Positions 24,792 through 35,081 of a stretch of 64,000 bases of DNA are shown piece after piece. Positions within the stretch are counted from its first letter, which is position 1; the number at the start of each line of letters is the position of its first letter. Origin of the DNA: Streptomyces sp. BK340. GTDB taxonomy: Bacteria; Actinomycetota; Actinomycetes; Streptomycetales; Streptomycetaceae. The stretch covers positions 62,001-126,000 of the forward strand of contig NZ_VISR01000021.1 of NCBI RefSeq assembly GCF_007827595.1, written 5' to 3'. Position numbers and translations under genes: made by a program. The notes under the pieces are model-generated. The model did no database searches. It worked only from the letters and a program-made list of their open reading frames with translations, and had not been told where the DNA came from.

Positions 24792-25196
24792 TCAGCCGCC
24801 GCCCGGCGTGGCCGGCTCATCCGATTCTGGCGAGCCGCTCGCTGGAAGATGATCCTCCGCCCACAAGAACAAGACGGCCAGGGGGATGAGGAATGCGTTG
24901 CCGTGCGGTGAGAGCGCGTAGCGGCCTCGCGACGACAGCCCGGGCGGGGCGTCCTGGGCGACCAGGTCGATCGCGGTCAGTTCCTGGAGGCGCTGGGTGA
25001 GCATGCGGTCGCTGATGCCGGGGACGCGCTTACGAATCTGCGCGAAGTCGGCCGGACCTTTGGCCAAAGCCATGAGGATCAGGCCGTTCCAGCGCCTGCT
25101 GAGCAGAGCGAAGGCCCGAGTGATGGCCGGAGAACCATCGGTCGACTGCGGATGTTCGGACCGGCGTGCCGACTGGGGGTGTTGTGGGGTGGTCAT
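24792..25196 (-). CDS. HxlR family transcriptional regulator
   Basis: 134 aa. Core HxlR winged helix: FALLSRRWNGLILMALAKGP, FAQIRKRVPGISDRMLTQRL, then the wing YALSPHGNAFLIPL. The usual conserved Cys before LLSRRW (redox sensing in HypR/QorR types) is absent, so thiol sensing is unlikely. The first 20 residues are Gln/Ser-rich and disordered. The divergent neighbour beyond 25196 is the end of the YhgE-like gene, so no paired promoter shows its target. Confidence 0.88.
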   Translation of the reverse strand: MTTPQHPQSARRSEHPQSTDGSPAITRAFALLSRRWNGLILMALAKGPADFAQIRKRVPGISDRMLTQRLQELTAIDLVAQDAPPGLSSRGRYALSPHGNAFLIPLAVLFLWAEDHLPASGSPESDEPATPGGG

Positions 25197-25333
25197 GGTG
25201 TGTGTCCGTTCCGGTACGGCGCGAGGCGTCGCGGTTCAACACCTCGCGCAGTCAGGGAGCAGCCGTGCGTCAGCGCCTCATGCACCTTCGGCACCGGGCC
25301 GAAGTGCTTGGCACGCGCACAAGGCGCTCGGCA

Positions 25334-26608
25334 TCAGCCGTCATCGTCATGGCGACGGGCGTGGGCGTGCGCGTGACGCCGAACCGGCAGAGCGTCGCCG
25401 GCCCCCGGCAGGGCCGGGAGCAATTCCCCGGAAGCCGTCGCGCTGGTCTTCGCGCCGCGGGCTTCCCCGGTGACCCAGTGGCCGCACATGACTGCCGTGA
25501 GCCCGCAGACGCTCCACAGAGCGAGGATGGCAAGGTGGCCCGCACCGGCGTTGCCGTCGAAGTACGCGGTGTCGCGGAGCAGGCTGGCTCCGGCGCCGGG
25601 GGGCAGCCACTGGCCGATGTGGCCCACGCCCTTGGGGAGCATCTCCGGAGCAGAAGTGGCGCCGGAGAAGGCGTTCCCGACGAAGACCATGAGCCCGGCG
25701 CTCAGCCCAAGGCCCGCCGGCCCGAGGAGTCGGATCACGCCGGCAGCGGCGGCGCTGACGGAGAGCAGGTCGAGCGACAGGATCGCCCACGTGGCCACGT
25801 GATTGCGGGGCAGCGCCCCCAGGAATCCCTGGGCCACGAGATAGACGCCCAGGGCCGCGACGGCGCATGCGACGACAAGTGTCAGCACTCGGTGCAGCGG
25901 GCGTGCCAGGCCGCGAGCCATCGAGACAAACGCCCCGATCAGGATGCCGCAGATCGTGAGCGGGAAGACCGATGAGCTGAACACCACACCCCGGGGGTCC
26001 GCTGCCGAGACGGGCACCACGTCGACCGCCTTCACAACGACCTTCACCGAGGAATCAGCACCGGCGGCTCCCTGCCGAGCGGCCTTCTGCTGGGCGGCCT
26101 TCTGCTGGGCAGCCTTCTGCCGGGCAGCCTTCTGCCGGGCGGCTGCCCGTCTGTGGGCCTTCGCCGGGTCATGCGCCTCGGCGGCCTGCTGCTCGGCGAT
26201 CTGCCGGGTGGCCTTGTCGGCCAGCTGTTGTCCGACATCGGTCAAGAGCTGGGCCACGGAAGGGCCGGCGGCGGTGGCCTTCAGCACGGTGATGCTGTGG
26301 CCGGAGACGGCGAAGGCGCCGTAGACATCGCGGTTCTTGATCGCCGACCGCGCGGCCTGCTGGTCGGGATAGAGGTGGAAGTCGAACGCGCCGGGCTTCG
26401 CACGGGTCAGTCCCTCCACCGCGTGCTGGCCGGCCGCCCCGGTCCCCACGATCCCGACCGGGACGTCGCGCGGCGAGATCCGCCCCGCCGGCCAGGCGAA
26501 AGCCAGCACCGCCAGAGTGATCACTACTGGCAGCGCCACGGCGGCAACGGCCACTTCCCGCCACGCCCGGCGCCCTGACAAGGGGTTCCTCACAACCCAC
26601 TCTCCCAC
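25334..26608 (-). CDS. YhgE/Pip- or DUF3533-like multi-spanning membrane protein
   Basis: 424 aa. One N-terminal helix (VAVAAVALPVVITLAVLAFA), an extracytoplasmic region of about 180 residues, then five C-terminal helices (for example LTICGILIGAFVSMARGL, LTLVVACAVAALGVYLVAQG, AILSLDLLSVSAAAAGVIRL). This layout is that of ABC-2-like YhgE/Pip proteins. The outer region has a Lys-Ala-Gln coiled stretch made by a 15-bp repeat (26082-26141). It is divergent from a TetR gene with palindromes between, typical of drug- or membrane-stress-induced exporters. Transport role inferred only. Confidence 0.82.
   Translation of the reverse strand: MGEWVVRNPLSGRRAWREVAVAAVALPVVITLAVLAFAWPAGRISPRDVPVGIVGTGAAGQHAVEGLTRAKPGAFDFHLYPDQQAARSAIKNRDVYGAFAVSGHSITVLKATAAGPSVAQLLTDVGQQLADKATRQIAEQQAAEAHDPAKAHRRAAARQKAARQKAAQQKAAQQKAARQGAAGADSSVKVVVKAVDVVPVSAADPRGVVFSSSVFPLTICGILIGAFVSMARGLARPLHRVLTLVVACAVAALGVYLVAQGFLGALPRNHVATWAILSLDLLSVSAAAAGVIRLLGPAGLGLSAGLMVFVGNAFSGATSAPEMLPKGVGHIGQWLPPGAGASLLRDTAYFDGNAGAGHLAILALWSVCGLTAVMCGHWVTGEARGAKTSATASGELLPALPGAGDALPVRRHAHAHARRHDDDG
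26082..26141 (-). repeat. Four 15-bp repeats in the membrane protein gene
   Basis: Four consecutive units of GCCTTCTGCNGGGCR (plus-strand sense) code for Gln/Arg-Gln-Lys-Ala-Ala pentapeptides on the minus strand. The repeats are in frame and nearly identical, so copy number may vary between strains; they lengthen the outer coiled segment. Confidence 0.9.
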
Positions 26609-26610
26609 AA

Positions 26611-26690
26611 AAAAGAACGATCGTTTTCTTGGATCTCAGTCTCACCTGCAGCGCGGGCAAGCGTCAACACGAATGTTCGTTTTCTTTGTT
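26611..26690. promoter_or_regulatory. Divergent promoter with two TetR-like operators
   Basis: AACGATCGTT (26616-26625) within AAAGAACGATCGTTTTCTT is a palindrome 7 bp from the membrane protein start. A related half-site TTCGTTTTCTTTGTT lies at 26676-26690, just before the TetR start at 26702. The shared core is TCGTTTTCTT. The TetR protein at 26702 is the likely binder, repressing both genes. Confidence 0.6.
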
Positions 26691-26701
26691 AGGCTGATCT
26701 C

Positions 26702-27307
26702 ATGCCCAAGGTCACTCAGCAGCACATGGACGCCCGCCGCGAGCAGATCCTGGACGCGGCGCGCCGTTGCTTCCTCCGTGATGGTTTCCACTCCACGTCC
26801 ATGCAGGACCTGTTCGCGGAGGCGGGGCTGTCCGCGGGCGCCGTGTATCGGCACTTCACCAGCAAGGACGAGATGATCCTCGCGATCGCCGAGGAGAACA
26901 TGCGCGATGTCCTCGACATCACGCTCGACGTCGCCACGAACCAGCAGGGCCAATCCATCGGGGAGGCCTTGGCGGAACTGCTCGACGTGATTCGGACCAA
27001 GTCCGCCGAGGAGGACGTGGCCGGACTCGCGGTCCTGGTCTGGGGAGAGGCCATGCGCAACCGCTCGCTGGCGCGCAGGCTCGACGATCTCATGGGCCGC
27101 ATACGCGCGAATCTGATCACCATGGTGCGTTACCAGCAAGAACAGGGCAGCCTGCCCGTGAACGTGACGGCTGAGGCGATCGCTTCGACGATGCTCTCCG
27201 TCCTCCCCGGCTACATCCTCCAAGTGGCTTTGCTCCAGCCCGCTGTTGTGGCCGAGGTACCTGACGCGGTGCGGGCGCTGTGGCCGGGGCCGGCCGGTGA
27301 ACGCTGA
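26702..27307 (+). CDS. TetR/AcrR family transcriptional regulator
   Basis: 201 aa. HTH at the N-terminus: RREQILDAARRCFLRDGFHS, TSMQDLFAEAGLSAGAVYRH, FTSKDEMILAI. The C-terminal ligand domain is all-helical with LAVLVWGEAMRNRSLARRL, as in the TetR_C_6-like group. It starts 94 bp from the divergent YhgE-like gene, with operator-like palindromes between, so it probably represses that membrane protein until a hydrophobic ligand binds. Confidence 0.92.
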   Translation: MPKVTQQHMDARREQILDAARRCFLRDGFHSTSMQDLFAEAGLSAGAVYRHFTSKDEMILAIAEENMRDVLDITLDVATNQQGQSIGEALAELLDVIRTKSAEEDVAGLAVLVWGEAMRNRSLARRLDDLMGRIRANLITMVRYQQEQGSLPVNVTAEAIASTMLSVLPGYILQVALLQPAVVAEVPDAVRALWPGPAGER

Positions 27308-27650
27308 GCGGTCTCTCCGTGAGCCGGGCGGGACGGCAGGCGGTGATCTCCGACGTGCGGCCGGGCCGGGCCGCCGAGACGAAGCTCGTGGCAGTGGGCG
27401 GGTGCAGTGGCCGACGTGGCGCCCACGGCCGCAGGCGGACAGCGCGGGCGTCGTGGCAGTACCGGACCCCCGGCGGCCGCGGCGCCGTTGGCGGACTTCT
27501 CGCGCGTGACGTCGCCCGAGCTGGGCCTCAGCCGTGCGCCGCCCCGAGGTCGCGGGCTCCGGAGACGCCGCTTAGCGTGGGAGGCAAGGCGCGTCCGGGC
27601 AGGCACGCACGGCAGGCGCGAGGTCAGGCGATCCCTCGTGAGGTTTCCCA
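27308..27650 (+). other. Gap without a recognisable gene
   Basis: About 340 bp. Open frames are Arg/Pro/Gly-rich on both strands and match no family. No clear hairpin, tRNA or repeat is seen. It must hold the promoter of the phosphate transporter at 27651; no convincing -35/-10 pair stands out. Confidence 0.4.
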
Positions 27651-28790
<1,140 letters not shown>

Positions 28791-28831
28791 GCGGGGCGGC
28801 CGTCCGGTCCACAGGCAGAGGGAGGCCACCG

Positions 28832-29059
28832 ATGCACATCGACTGGAGTGCTTTCGCCGGCGTCTTCGGTGTGAGCCTCGGTATCACGCTGCTCACCGTC
28901 GTGCTGTTCTCTCTCGGCGTCGCCACCTGGCCCGGCGGCACCGGTGGGGAGCGGACGCGACGTGCCGGCCGGCCGATCGGCACGGCCGTGGCGGTGCTGT
29001 GCTTCTGCGCGTGCCTGGCTGTCGCCGCCTACGGGATCGCCCTGATCGTCGGCGCCTGA
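28832..29059 (+). CDS. Small two-helix membrane protein
   Basis: 75 aa; GGGAGG precedes the ATG at 28832. Helix 1 AFAGVFGVSLGITLLTVVLF and helix 2 IGTAVAVLCFCACLAVAAYG are joined by a short basic loop GGERTRRAGRP. It begins 41 bp after the PiT gene and is likely cotranscribed. Small proteins of this layout follow pit genes in other Streptomyces (recollection), so a modulator or accessory of the transporter is plausible. Confidence 0.75.
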   Translation: MHIDWSAFAGVFGVSLGITLLTVVLFSLGVATWPGGTGGERTRRAGRPIGTAVAVLCFCACLAVAAYGIALIVGA

Positions 29060-29201
29060 CAGGGGAGTGTCCCTTCCGGGTGCCGGCATGGGGGCCGGTA
29101 GCGCAGGAGCCTGCGGTGCCGGTGATCACGGACGGGAGCGGTGCTTCGCGCCGGCGCGCCTATGATGCGTTCAGGTCAGGCATCGGTGTGCAGCCGTTCT
29201 C

Positions 29202-30377
29202 TTGGGGGATTCTCTGCGTCAGATCAATTGGGCCCGGGACCTGCCGTTGCGTTACGCGCTGGTCGAGGAGGAGTGGGACGGCGAACAGACGCTGTGGGCC
29301 CGCTTCGCCGACCTTGAGGGGCTGTTCGCGGAGGGCCCGCCCGCGAAGGAGACGCTGACCATCATCGGGTGCAAGCCCGCTGGGCGGCTTCGCAAGGCCG
29401 TCGAACGGTGCAGCCTCTCCCCCGTGCCGCTCGGCGACCTGGAACTCGTGGTCGAGAACGCGGCAGCCGGCACCCAGGACGAGTGGCCCGACGACCACTG
29501 GTGGTCGCTGGCCGATGTCCTGGTGGTCGACGCCAGAGCCGGGGCAGACGATGACGCGCTCGTGGACGTCGTCGTCGAGGCCGTGGTGTACGACGGGCCA
29601 GCGGCCTGCGAACCCGCCGCCGCCGACGTGCGCGTCTTCAACGGGGTCTCCGGCGACCCGATCGGACGTGCCCGGCGGGTGGAGGGCCTGTACCGGAAGC
29701 GCCCCGACCCCGATCCCCTGCATCTCATCGGCTGCGAGCCCTCACCGCCGTTGCTGTCCCGGCTGGTGCGACCCCGGCACGGTGGGGACGGCAGCCCCGT
29801 GGAGCTGTGGGCGCTGGACCGTGCGGGGCGACCGATCCTCGTCCAGGAGAAGTTGGAACTCCGCATCGACGAGTGCCGCCCCTCCGCCCTCGGCGGCACT
29901 CTGATCGACATAACCCTCCAGCACGGCTCGGACAACCGACGGCCGCCGGGAGCCCGGTCGGTCTGGGACGCCTGGTACGAGGGCCGTCCCCGTGAGCGCA
30001 ACGGGTGGGCGCGGTTCCCGGCCGACGGCCGGCACGAGTGGCTGCGGTTCACCGAGCCGCACATGGGCCCGGAGGCACCCGGTACGGTGTGCCGGCTGGA
30101 CGGGCGGTACGTGACCGACGTCCCCGGGTTGATGTGCGCCCTGGGCGAGGCCATCGCCGGTCCGGGGTACCACTTCAACCAGTGTTGGGCGGTGCTGCGG
30201 GGTTGCCCGTGCGGCGGCAACCTTCTCCGGGCGCCCTTCACCTTGGTGTGGCACGACGCGGACGTCGCCCGTGAGGCGCTCGCCTCCATCAGCGTGGACA
30301 GCGCCGGGGAACTCACCTACTACGAGAGTGTCGTCCGCTTCCTGCAAGGGCTCGGCGTCACAGTCCTGCCACGCTGA
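29202..30377 (+). CDS. Barstar-domain protein
   Basis: 391 aa from a TTG at 29202; no ATG or GTG start fits better, so the N-terminus is uncertain. The C-terminal 100 residues are barstar-like: CRLDGRYVTDVPGLMCALGE, PGYHFNQCWAVLRGC, TLVWHDADVAREAL. Barstar blocks the ribonuclease barnase by covering its active site. The N-terminal 280 residues contain several small beta-rich units (YALVEEEWDGEQTLWARFAD, LTIIGCKPAG, HLIGCEPSPPLL) that look like repeats of an unknown domain. No barnase-like toxin is encoded next to it, so it may protect against an incoming or distant nuclease. Confidence 0.75.
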   Translation: MGDSLRQINWARDLPLRYALVEEEWDGEQTLWARFADLEGLFAEGPPAKETLTIIGCKPAGRLRKAVERCSLSPVPLGDLELVVENAAAGTQDEWPDDHWWSLADVLVVDARAGADDDALVDVVVEAVVYDGPAACEPAAADVRVFNGVSGDPIGRARRVEGLYRKRPDPDPLHLIGCEPSPPLLSRLVRPRHGGDGSPVELWALDRAGRPILVQEKLELRIDECRPSALGGTLIDITLQHGSDNRRPPGARSVWDAWYEGRPRERNGWARFPADGRHEWLRFTEPHMGPEAPGTVCRLDGRYVTDVPGLMCALGEAIAGPGYHFNQCWAVLRGCPCGGNLLRAPFTLVWHDADVAREALASISVDSAGELTYYESVVRFLQGLGVTVLPR

Positions 30378-30415
30378 CTTGATCCTTCCTCGCCGGCGCG
30401 GTGTAGAGCAGAGGC

Positions 30416-30784
30416 TCAGGCCTGAGGGAGCCGGTCGAGGAAGCCGAGGACGGAGGTGATCCGGCCGTCCTCGGCCAGGGTCACCACGTCCGAGCCGGCG
30501 ACCGGAGCGGACCCGTCGGCGGTGGACACCAGCTCCCACCGGAAACGGGCGATGTGATGGTTGCCGTCCACGTCACCGGCCGGCCTGAACTCGAAGCCCG
30601 GGAACTGCTCCTGCGCGCCCCGGATCACCGCGGCGATCTCGTCATGACCGCGCACGTCGGCCAGCGGGTCGGTGTACGTGCCCTCCTCGGACCACGCCAC
30701 GGCAACCGCCTTGGCCAGAGCGTCGGCGTCGGTGGCGTTCCACGCCTCGAAGCAACGGGTGACAGCAGCAACGTAGATCGACAT
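30416..30784 (-). CDS. SnoaL-like / nuclear transport factor 2 fold protein
   Basis: 122 aa. One NTF2-like cone: VTRCFEAWNATDADALAKAV, GTYTDPLADVRGHDEIAAVI, HIARFRWELVSTADGSAPVA, TLAEDGRITSVLGFLDRLPQ. The Tyr-Thr-Asp-Pro segment lines the pocket in SnoaL-like proteins. GGGAG upstream of the ATG at 30784. Single-domain members act as small isomerases, hydrolases or ligand binders; the role here is unknown. Confidence 0.85.
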   Translation of the reverse strand: MSIYVAAVTRCFEAWNATDADALAKAVAVAWSEEGTYTDPLADVRGHDEIAAVIRGAQEQFPGFEFRPAGDVDGNHHIARFRWELVSTADGSAPVAGSDVVTLAEDGRITSVLGFLDRLPQA

Positions 30785-31445
30785 GACGGGACTCCCGTTC
30801 CGGTGAAGTGGTGTGCCAGTCAAGGCAGTCGACTCAGGCTTCGGGCCGGAGTGCGCCGGCCCGAAACCCGATGACCCCACCATGCCGCGCCCCACCCGGA
30901 CCGCGCGATTACCCCCCGGGTAATGGATCACCGCCCCGACACGGAGTACGCCGGTACGTGCAGTGGAGAGCCCCCAGCCCGGTTGCTCCGATGCCGGCCG
31001 CGTACGCCGCGTGCCGTCCCTCAACGCCGCCGTCCCCCTCACCGCTCGCCCGCGGGTGTGACCAGGAGGCCACCGACGAAGGTGTGGGTGGGGTTGAGGT
31101 CGCGCAGGGTGTCGCCGTCGCAGAGGGCGGGGTCCTGGTCCCAGACGGCCCCCCCGTCCAGGGGGCCGACCGGCCGGCTCCCGCGAGCTGGGCCGTATCC
31201 GCCCCGACCAGGTCATCGGGGTCCACCTCAACATGATTCCCGGGGCGGGTCCGAAGCCTGCGCGGCAGCATCTGACGAGGCGGGCATCGGCTGCACCTCG
31301 CGGTGTGCCGGTCGGCGTCTGATCCGCCACCGGGCCCCCTGCCGCAGGACGTGCGCACGGGCCGGCTGCCGGTCTTGACCGGTCGCGGGCGGTGATCCGA
31401 TCGTGAACGCCCTGGACGTCGAGTGCTGTTGAGGGGAGTACACGG
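30785..31445. other. Gap with short decayed coding fragments only
   Basis: About 660 bp without a supported gene. On the plus strand near 31185-31245 the peptide ELGRIRPDQVIGVHLNMIPG looks like a fragment of an epoxide hydrolase (alpha/beta fold). On the minus strand near 31073-31140 a coding-like CDGDTLRDLNPTHTFVGGLL appears. Neither extends. A palindrome ATTACCC-CCC-GGGTAAT at 30908-30924 may be an operator for the SnoaL-like gene, about 124 bp upstream of it. Confidence 0.35.
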
Positions 31446-32270
31446 ATGAAGGTCTTCATCTCGTCGGACATGGAAGGCACGGCGGGGGTGGTCGACTGGG
31501 ACCAGTGCCGGCCGTCGGGCTCCGGGTACGCCTACTACCGGGAGTTGTTGGAGCAGGAGGTCAACGCGGCGATCGAGGGCGCGGCGGCGGCCGGCGCACA
31601 GCAGTTCCTGGTCAACGACTCGCACTCGGCGATGTCCAATCTGCGGCCGGACCGCCTGGCGCACCGGGCACGCCATCTGTCCGGCCGGCACAAGCCGCTG
31701 TACATGATGCAGGGGCTCGACGAGTCGTTCGACGCGGTCTTCTTCGTCTCGTACCACGGATCCATGTCCGGCGCCCCGGCCACGCTGTCGCACACCTACA
31801 ACCCGCGTGCCATCGCCGAGGTCCGGCTGAACGGCGTGCCGACCGGGGAGGCCGGGATCAATGCCCTGGTCGCGCTGGGGCATCGGGTACCGGTCGTACT
31901 GATCACCGGCGACGACGTCACCGCCGCGCAGATCGAGCCGTTCTGCCCCGGTGTCCGGGCGGCGGTGGTGAAGACGTCGGTCTCCCGTTTCGCCGCCGAC
32001 AGCCTGCACCCGGAGCAGGCTCGTGAGGTCATCAGGGAGGCCGCCGGTGCCGCGGTGCGGTGGCTGGCGGACGCCCGACTGCCGGCGATCGCTCTGCCGG
32101 CCACCCTGACCGTCCGTTTCCGCAACGCCGACCTTGCCGAGATGGTGACCTGGATCAACGGTGTGGTCCGTGCGGACGAAGTCACCGTCCGCCTGAGCGA
32201 CGACGACCCCGTCCGCCTGTACCGCACCTTCGTCACGATGGTCCTGCTCACGCGGGGCATCGACGAGTAG
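31446..32270 (+). CDS. dppA: M55 family D-aminopeptidase (DppA-like)
   Basis: 274 aa; GAGGGGAG lies upstream of the ATG. Zinc-binding motifs of the DppA family are visible: KVFISSDMEGTAGVV (Asp-x-Glu), FLVNDSHSAMSNL, VFFVSYHGSMSGAPATLSHT and LNGVPTGEAGINALVALGH. DppA forms a ring-shaped decamer and removes D-alanine from D-Ala-containing peptides, recycling cell wall peptides. No dipeptide transporter genes are next to it, unlike the Bacillus dpp operon. It stands alone and converges on the phospholipase gene. Confidence 0.9.
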   Translation: MKVFISSDMEGTAGVVDWDQCRPSGSGYAYYRELLEQEVNAAIEGAAAAGAQQFLVNDSHSAMSNLRPDRLAHRARHLSGRHKPLYMMQGLDESFDAVFFVSYHGSMSGAPATLSHTYNPRAIAEVRLNGVPTGEAGINALVALGHRVPVVLITGDDVTAAQIEPFCPGVRAAVVKTSVSRFAADSLHPEQAREVIREAAGAAVRWLADARLPAIALPATLTVRFRNADLAEMVTWINGVVRADEVTVRLSDDDPVRLYRTFVTMVLLTRGIDE

Positions 32271-32359
32271 CTCGCAGCTCGGTGATCAGGCCGATCGAGA
32301 CGGCCTTGAGCCGGTGAGTGTCCGGACTGTCCGTGGACTCCCGTGCGGACAGCGGGACT

Positions 32360-33973
32360 TCAGATCTGGCAGATCCCCCGCTCGTAGTCGACCGTGGCGG
32401 ACTCCTTGGAGTAGGACCACTGCGGGCTCAGCAGCTGGGTGTCGAGCTGCCGGGCGGCGCCGGGGCTCTCCACGATGTACCCGAAGTCCTGCAACCACGC
32501 CGGGTAGAGGTTCTTCGAGCCGATGTAGAACGCGGAACCGTCCACCGAGACCAGCTTGTGGTGCTGGGCGTAGGGGTGTCCGTCGGCCCACTTCGCGCTC
32601 GGGGAGCCGCGGAAGGACGCGAGCTGCAGGTTGGAGCAGAGCGCCGCCGTGGCGCTGTGCTCGTCACCGGTGACCTGGGTGAGCCGGCTGCGCAGTACGT
32701 CGCTGATCTCGGAGAGGGACTTGATCTGCGAGTAGCCTCCGCTGCCGACCGCGCCGCGGTTGGCAGGGTCGCTGACGACGATGCGCACCTTGACGCCTGC
32801 CGCGAGCTTCGCGGCGAGGGCGTCGTAGACACGGGTGTCGTAGCGGGGCAGCGGCGGGCAGGTCGCGTTGAGGTCCTGCTGCGAGATCTCGATGTGGCTG
32901 CTCGCGCTGGAGATCAGCGAACGCAGCGCGCTCTCTTCGGGATTGACCGTGTCGTAGTCGCGGTCGGCGTTGGTGTTGTCGTGCAGCCCTACCCCGCACC
33001 GGGTGCCGGACGTGGACGGCAGGGCCGGATGCCAGGTCGAGGCGGGATCGGCGTCCTTGATGCCCACGCCGAGACCGCCGACGGCGATCACCGGTACGTC
33101 GCCGGTGGCCGGGACGGCCCGCTGGTTCGTGTCCCGCTCCATGGTCGCCATGCAGCCCGCTCCGCCGGAGGTGGCGTACCAGACGCTGGCGATGTTGCTC
33201 CGGTTGCGGCAGGTCCAGCTCCACAGCTGGTCCAGGTACCGGCCGGCCGTGCCGGCGGCGGGGCCGGTCAGGGCGAGGTCGACGTCGGTGACCGGGTGGG
33301 CGGTGTCGAGGTAGTCGCCCTTCCAGTCGTTGATGCCGCCGGTGATCGCGGACTCCCCGTCCACGACCAGGAGCTTGGAGTGGTTCCACGAGAGCGCGGT
33401 CTTCGACGTGGTCATCGAGGCGACGTTGAGCGTGACGGCGTCGGCCGCCGGCCCGAGTTTGCTGCGCAGGTCGTCCCGGTACTTCGAGGGCAGCACGTTC
33501 ATGTGGTACAGGGGTGCGGCCCCGACGAGGACGCGGACCTTGAGCTTGTGGCCGGAGGCCACGGAGGACTTCAGACCGTCGACGATGGCGTCCTGGAAGG
33601 CACCGTCCGGGAAGGGCGCGAGAGTTGAGATGTCGACGGTCCGCGTCGCCCGCGAGATGTTGTCGGTCATCTTCGCCAGTAGCCGCCTGGTGCCGACGCG
33701 GTCCTTGCAGTCTGCGTCGCCCCAGCAGCCGGGCGTCTGGAGCAGCCAGCCGGCGGGGTCGCCGTCCGCGGCGTCGAGCCGGTTGCCGCTCGTCCGCTCC
33801 CACACGTCCCCTTCGAGGCCGGGCGAGACCTCACGCAACGCGCTTTCCACGGCGTCGAGATGAGGGGTCGCCGAGTCGGCGGCGGTGGCGGGTGCGGCGG
33901 GCAGCACGGCCAGGGAGAGCGCCGATATCAGCGTGACGCGTGCCAGACGGTTTAAGCGGGAGGAATTGATCAC
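32360..33973 (-). CDS. Secreted phospholipase D family protein
   Basis: 537 aa with a Sec signal peptide (VTLISALSLAVLPAAPATAA). Two HKD motifs make one active site: WNHSKLLVVDGESAITGG (about 200) and AQHHKLVSVDGSAFYIGS (about 470), each HxKx4D. Long regions before each motif agree with the Streptomyces secreted PLD branch. It cleaves phospholipid headgroups or transfers them. Extracellular by its signal. It is the last gene before the tRNA-like locus; no cognate regulator is adjacent. Confidence 0.92.
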   Translation of the reverse strand: MINSSRLNRLARVTLISALSLAVLPAAPATAADSATPHLDAVESALREVSPGLEGDVWERTSGNRLDAADGDPAGWLLQTPGCWGDADCKDRVGTRRLLAKMTDNISRATRTVDISTLAPFPDGAFQDAIVDGLKSSVASGHKLKVRVLVGAAPLYHMNVLPSKYRDDLRSKLGPAADAVTLNVASMTTSKTALSWNHSKLLVVDGESAITGGINDWKGDYLDTAHPVTDVDLALTGPAAGTAGRYLDQLWSWTCRNRSNIASVWYATSGGAGCMATMERDTNQRAVPATGDVPVIAVGGLGVGIKDADPASTWHPALPSTSGTRCGVGLHDNTNADRDYDTVNPEESALRSLISSASSHIEISQQDLNATCPPLPRYDTRVYDALAAKLAAGVKVRIVVSDPANRGAVGSGGYSQIKSLSEISDVLRSRLTQVTGDEHSATAALCSNLQLASFRGSPSAKWADGHPYAQHHKLVSVDGSAFYIGSKNLYPAWLQDFGYIVESPGAARQLDTQLLSPQWSYSKESATVDYERGICQI

Positions 33974-34271
33974 CAGCAGAAGTTACCAGGCAGTACATCC
34001 CCCGTATGACCACAGTTCAGGGAACCAGAGGTTCCGGTCGCCGTCCGCACCGGAGTCCGGTCCACCCCTCCCCCACCAGCCGACCGGCACATGGCCGGTC
34101 TCCGGCGGACGCTTCTCCAGGACGACGCAACAGCCGGCGTCGCATCGGCCGGCGTGGGACGTGCGACCGCAAGCGTGAGGGGCCCCATCAGAGACACGTC
34201 AGCCCGCCGTCAGTGGGGTCTGCCACTGTTGTTCACGTGAACGGCGCGGGTCACCCCGAAGCCGGGAGCAG

Positions 34272-34367
<96 letters not shown>

Positions 34368-34390
34368 AGGTACGTCTCCGGATACGTCGC

Positions 34391-34813
34391 TCATGCCCTG
34401 CCGGGCGGCGTCCACGGCTTCGCGGCAGGCGACGGTCCGTCCCAGGCGCTGCGGAACTTCTCCTTCAGGCTTTTGGGCGGGGCTTCCTTCTCCTCCCGTG
34501 AATGCATGAGCCGCGCCGTGGTCACTCGTACATGGCACTCCCGGTGCCGCTGCCTCACCAGCACCACCCAGGCACCGTCCGAGGTGAGGAGGGCATGCCG
34601 CGCCGGCTCGTCTCCCGGTCGGGCATGCCGGGCGAGAACCTGTGGCACGTGGTGCAGGGCCGCATCCTCGGCCGCTGCCGCAGCCTGTGCCTCGTCGCCC
34701 TCGATGTGGTGAGTACCCACCAGCATCCAGCGATGCAGCTTCAGTTCCACGCCTTCGACGCGCTCTGTCAGTCGCGTGTCCTCTTCGATGAGGACGTACC
34801 ACTCATCAGTCAT
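34391..34813 (-). CDS. Conserved Streptomyces hypothetical protein
   Basis: 140 aa. The N-terminus MTDEWYVLIEEDTRL, LHRWMLVGTHHIEGDEAQ and CHVRVTTARLMHSREEKEAP form a mixed alpha/beta fold with a basic tail (KSLKEKFRSAWDG). No catalytic motif is seen. I recall similar sequences as conserved hypotheticals in Streptomyces, which together with typical codon use supports a real gene. It converges on the tRNA-like locus, ending 25 bp from it. Confidence 0.7.
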   Translation of the reverse strand: MTDEWYVLIEEDTRLTERVEGVELKLHRWMLVGTHHIEGDEAQAAAAAEDAALHHVPQVLARHARPGDEPARHALLTSDGAWVVLVRQRHRECHVRVTTARLMHSREEKEAPPKSLKEKFRSAWDGPSPAAKPWTPPGRA

Positions 34814-35081
34814 GGGCGGTGCCTACCTGTCTTGCCGATCCGGACGGGCTGACGAGCGGTCGTACGAGCCTCACCGAGGTGACCAGCGCAGACGCTCTTC
34901 AACCGGCAAGATGAGCGCGCCGGTTGTTCAGCCCCGTGAATCCTGACATGTGGATCATCAGCAGCAGGTACCAGGGGCCCGGAACCATGTGGCCGAGGGG
35001 CCGGGTTGCGGACCGGGTCGGTGTTTCGGCCGCTGGTGAACGCCGATCCTCCGGCAGGGTCGGACCGCTTATCCTCCGGCC

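Noticed and set aside
30908..30924. Palindrome ATTACCC-CCC-GGGTAAT as an operator
   Set aside because: It is perfect but alone, 124 bp from the nearest start, and no second copy was seen, so it is only mentioned in the gap entry.
31185..31245. Epoxide hydrolase fragment ELGRIRPDQVIGVHLNM
   Set aside because: Suggestive but only 20 residues, with no catalytic motif, so it is noted but not called.
32271..32359. Hairpin CTGTCCG/CGGACAG between the aminopeptidase and phospholipase genes
   Set aside because: Only 7 bp with a 12-nt loop; too weak to list as a terminator.
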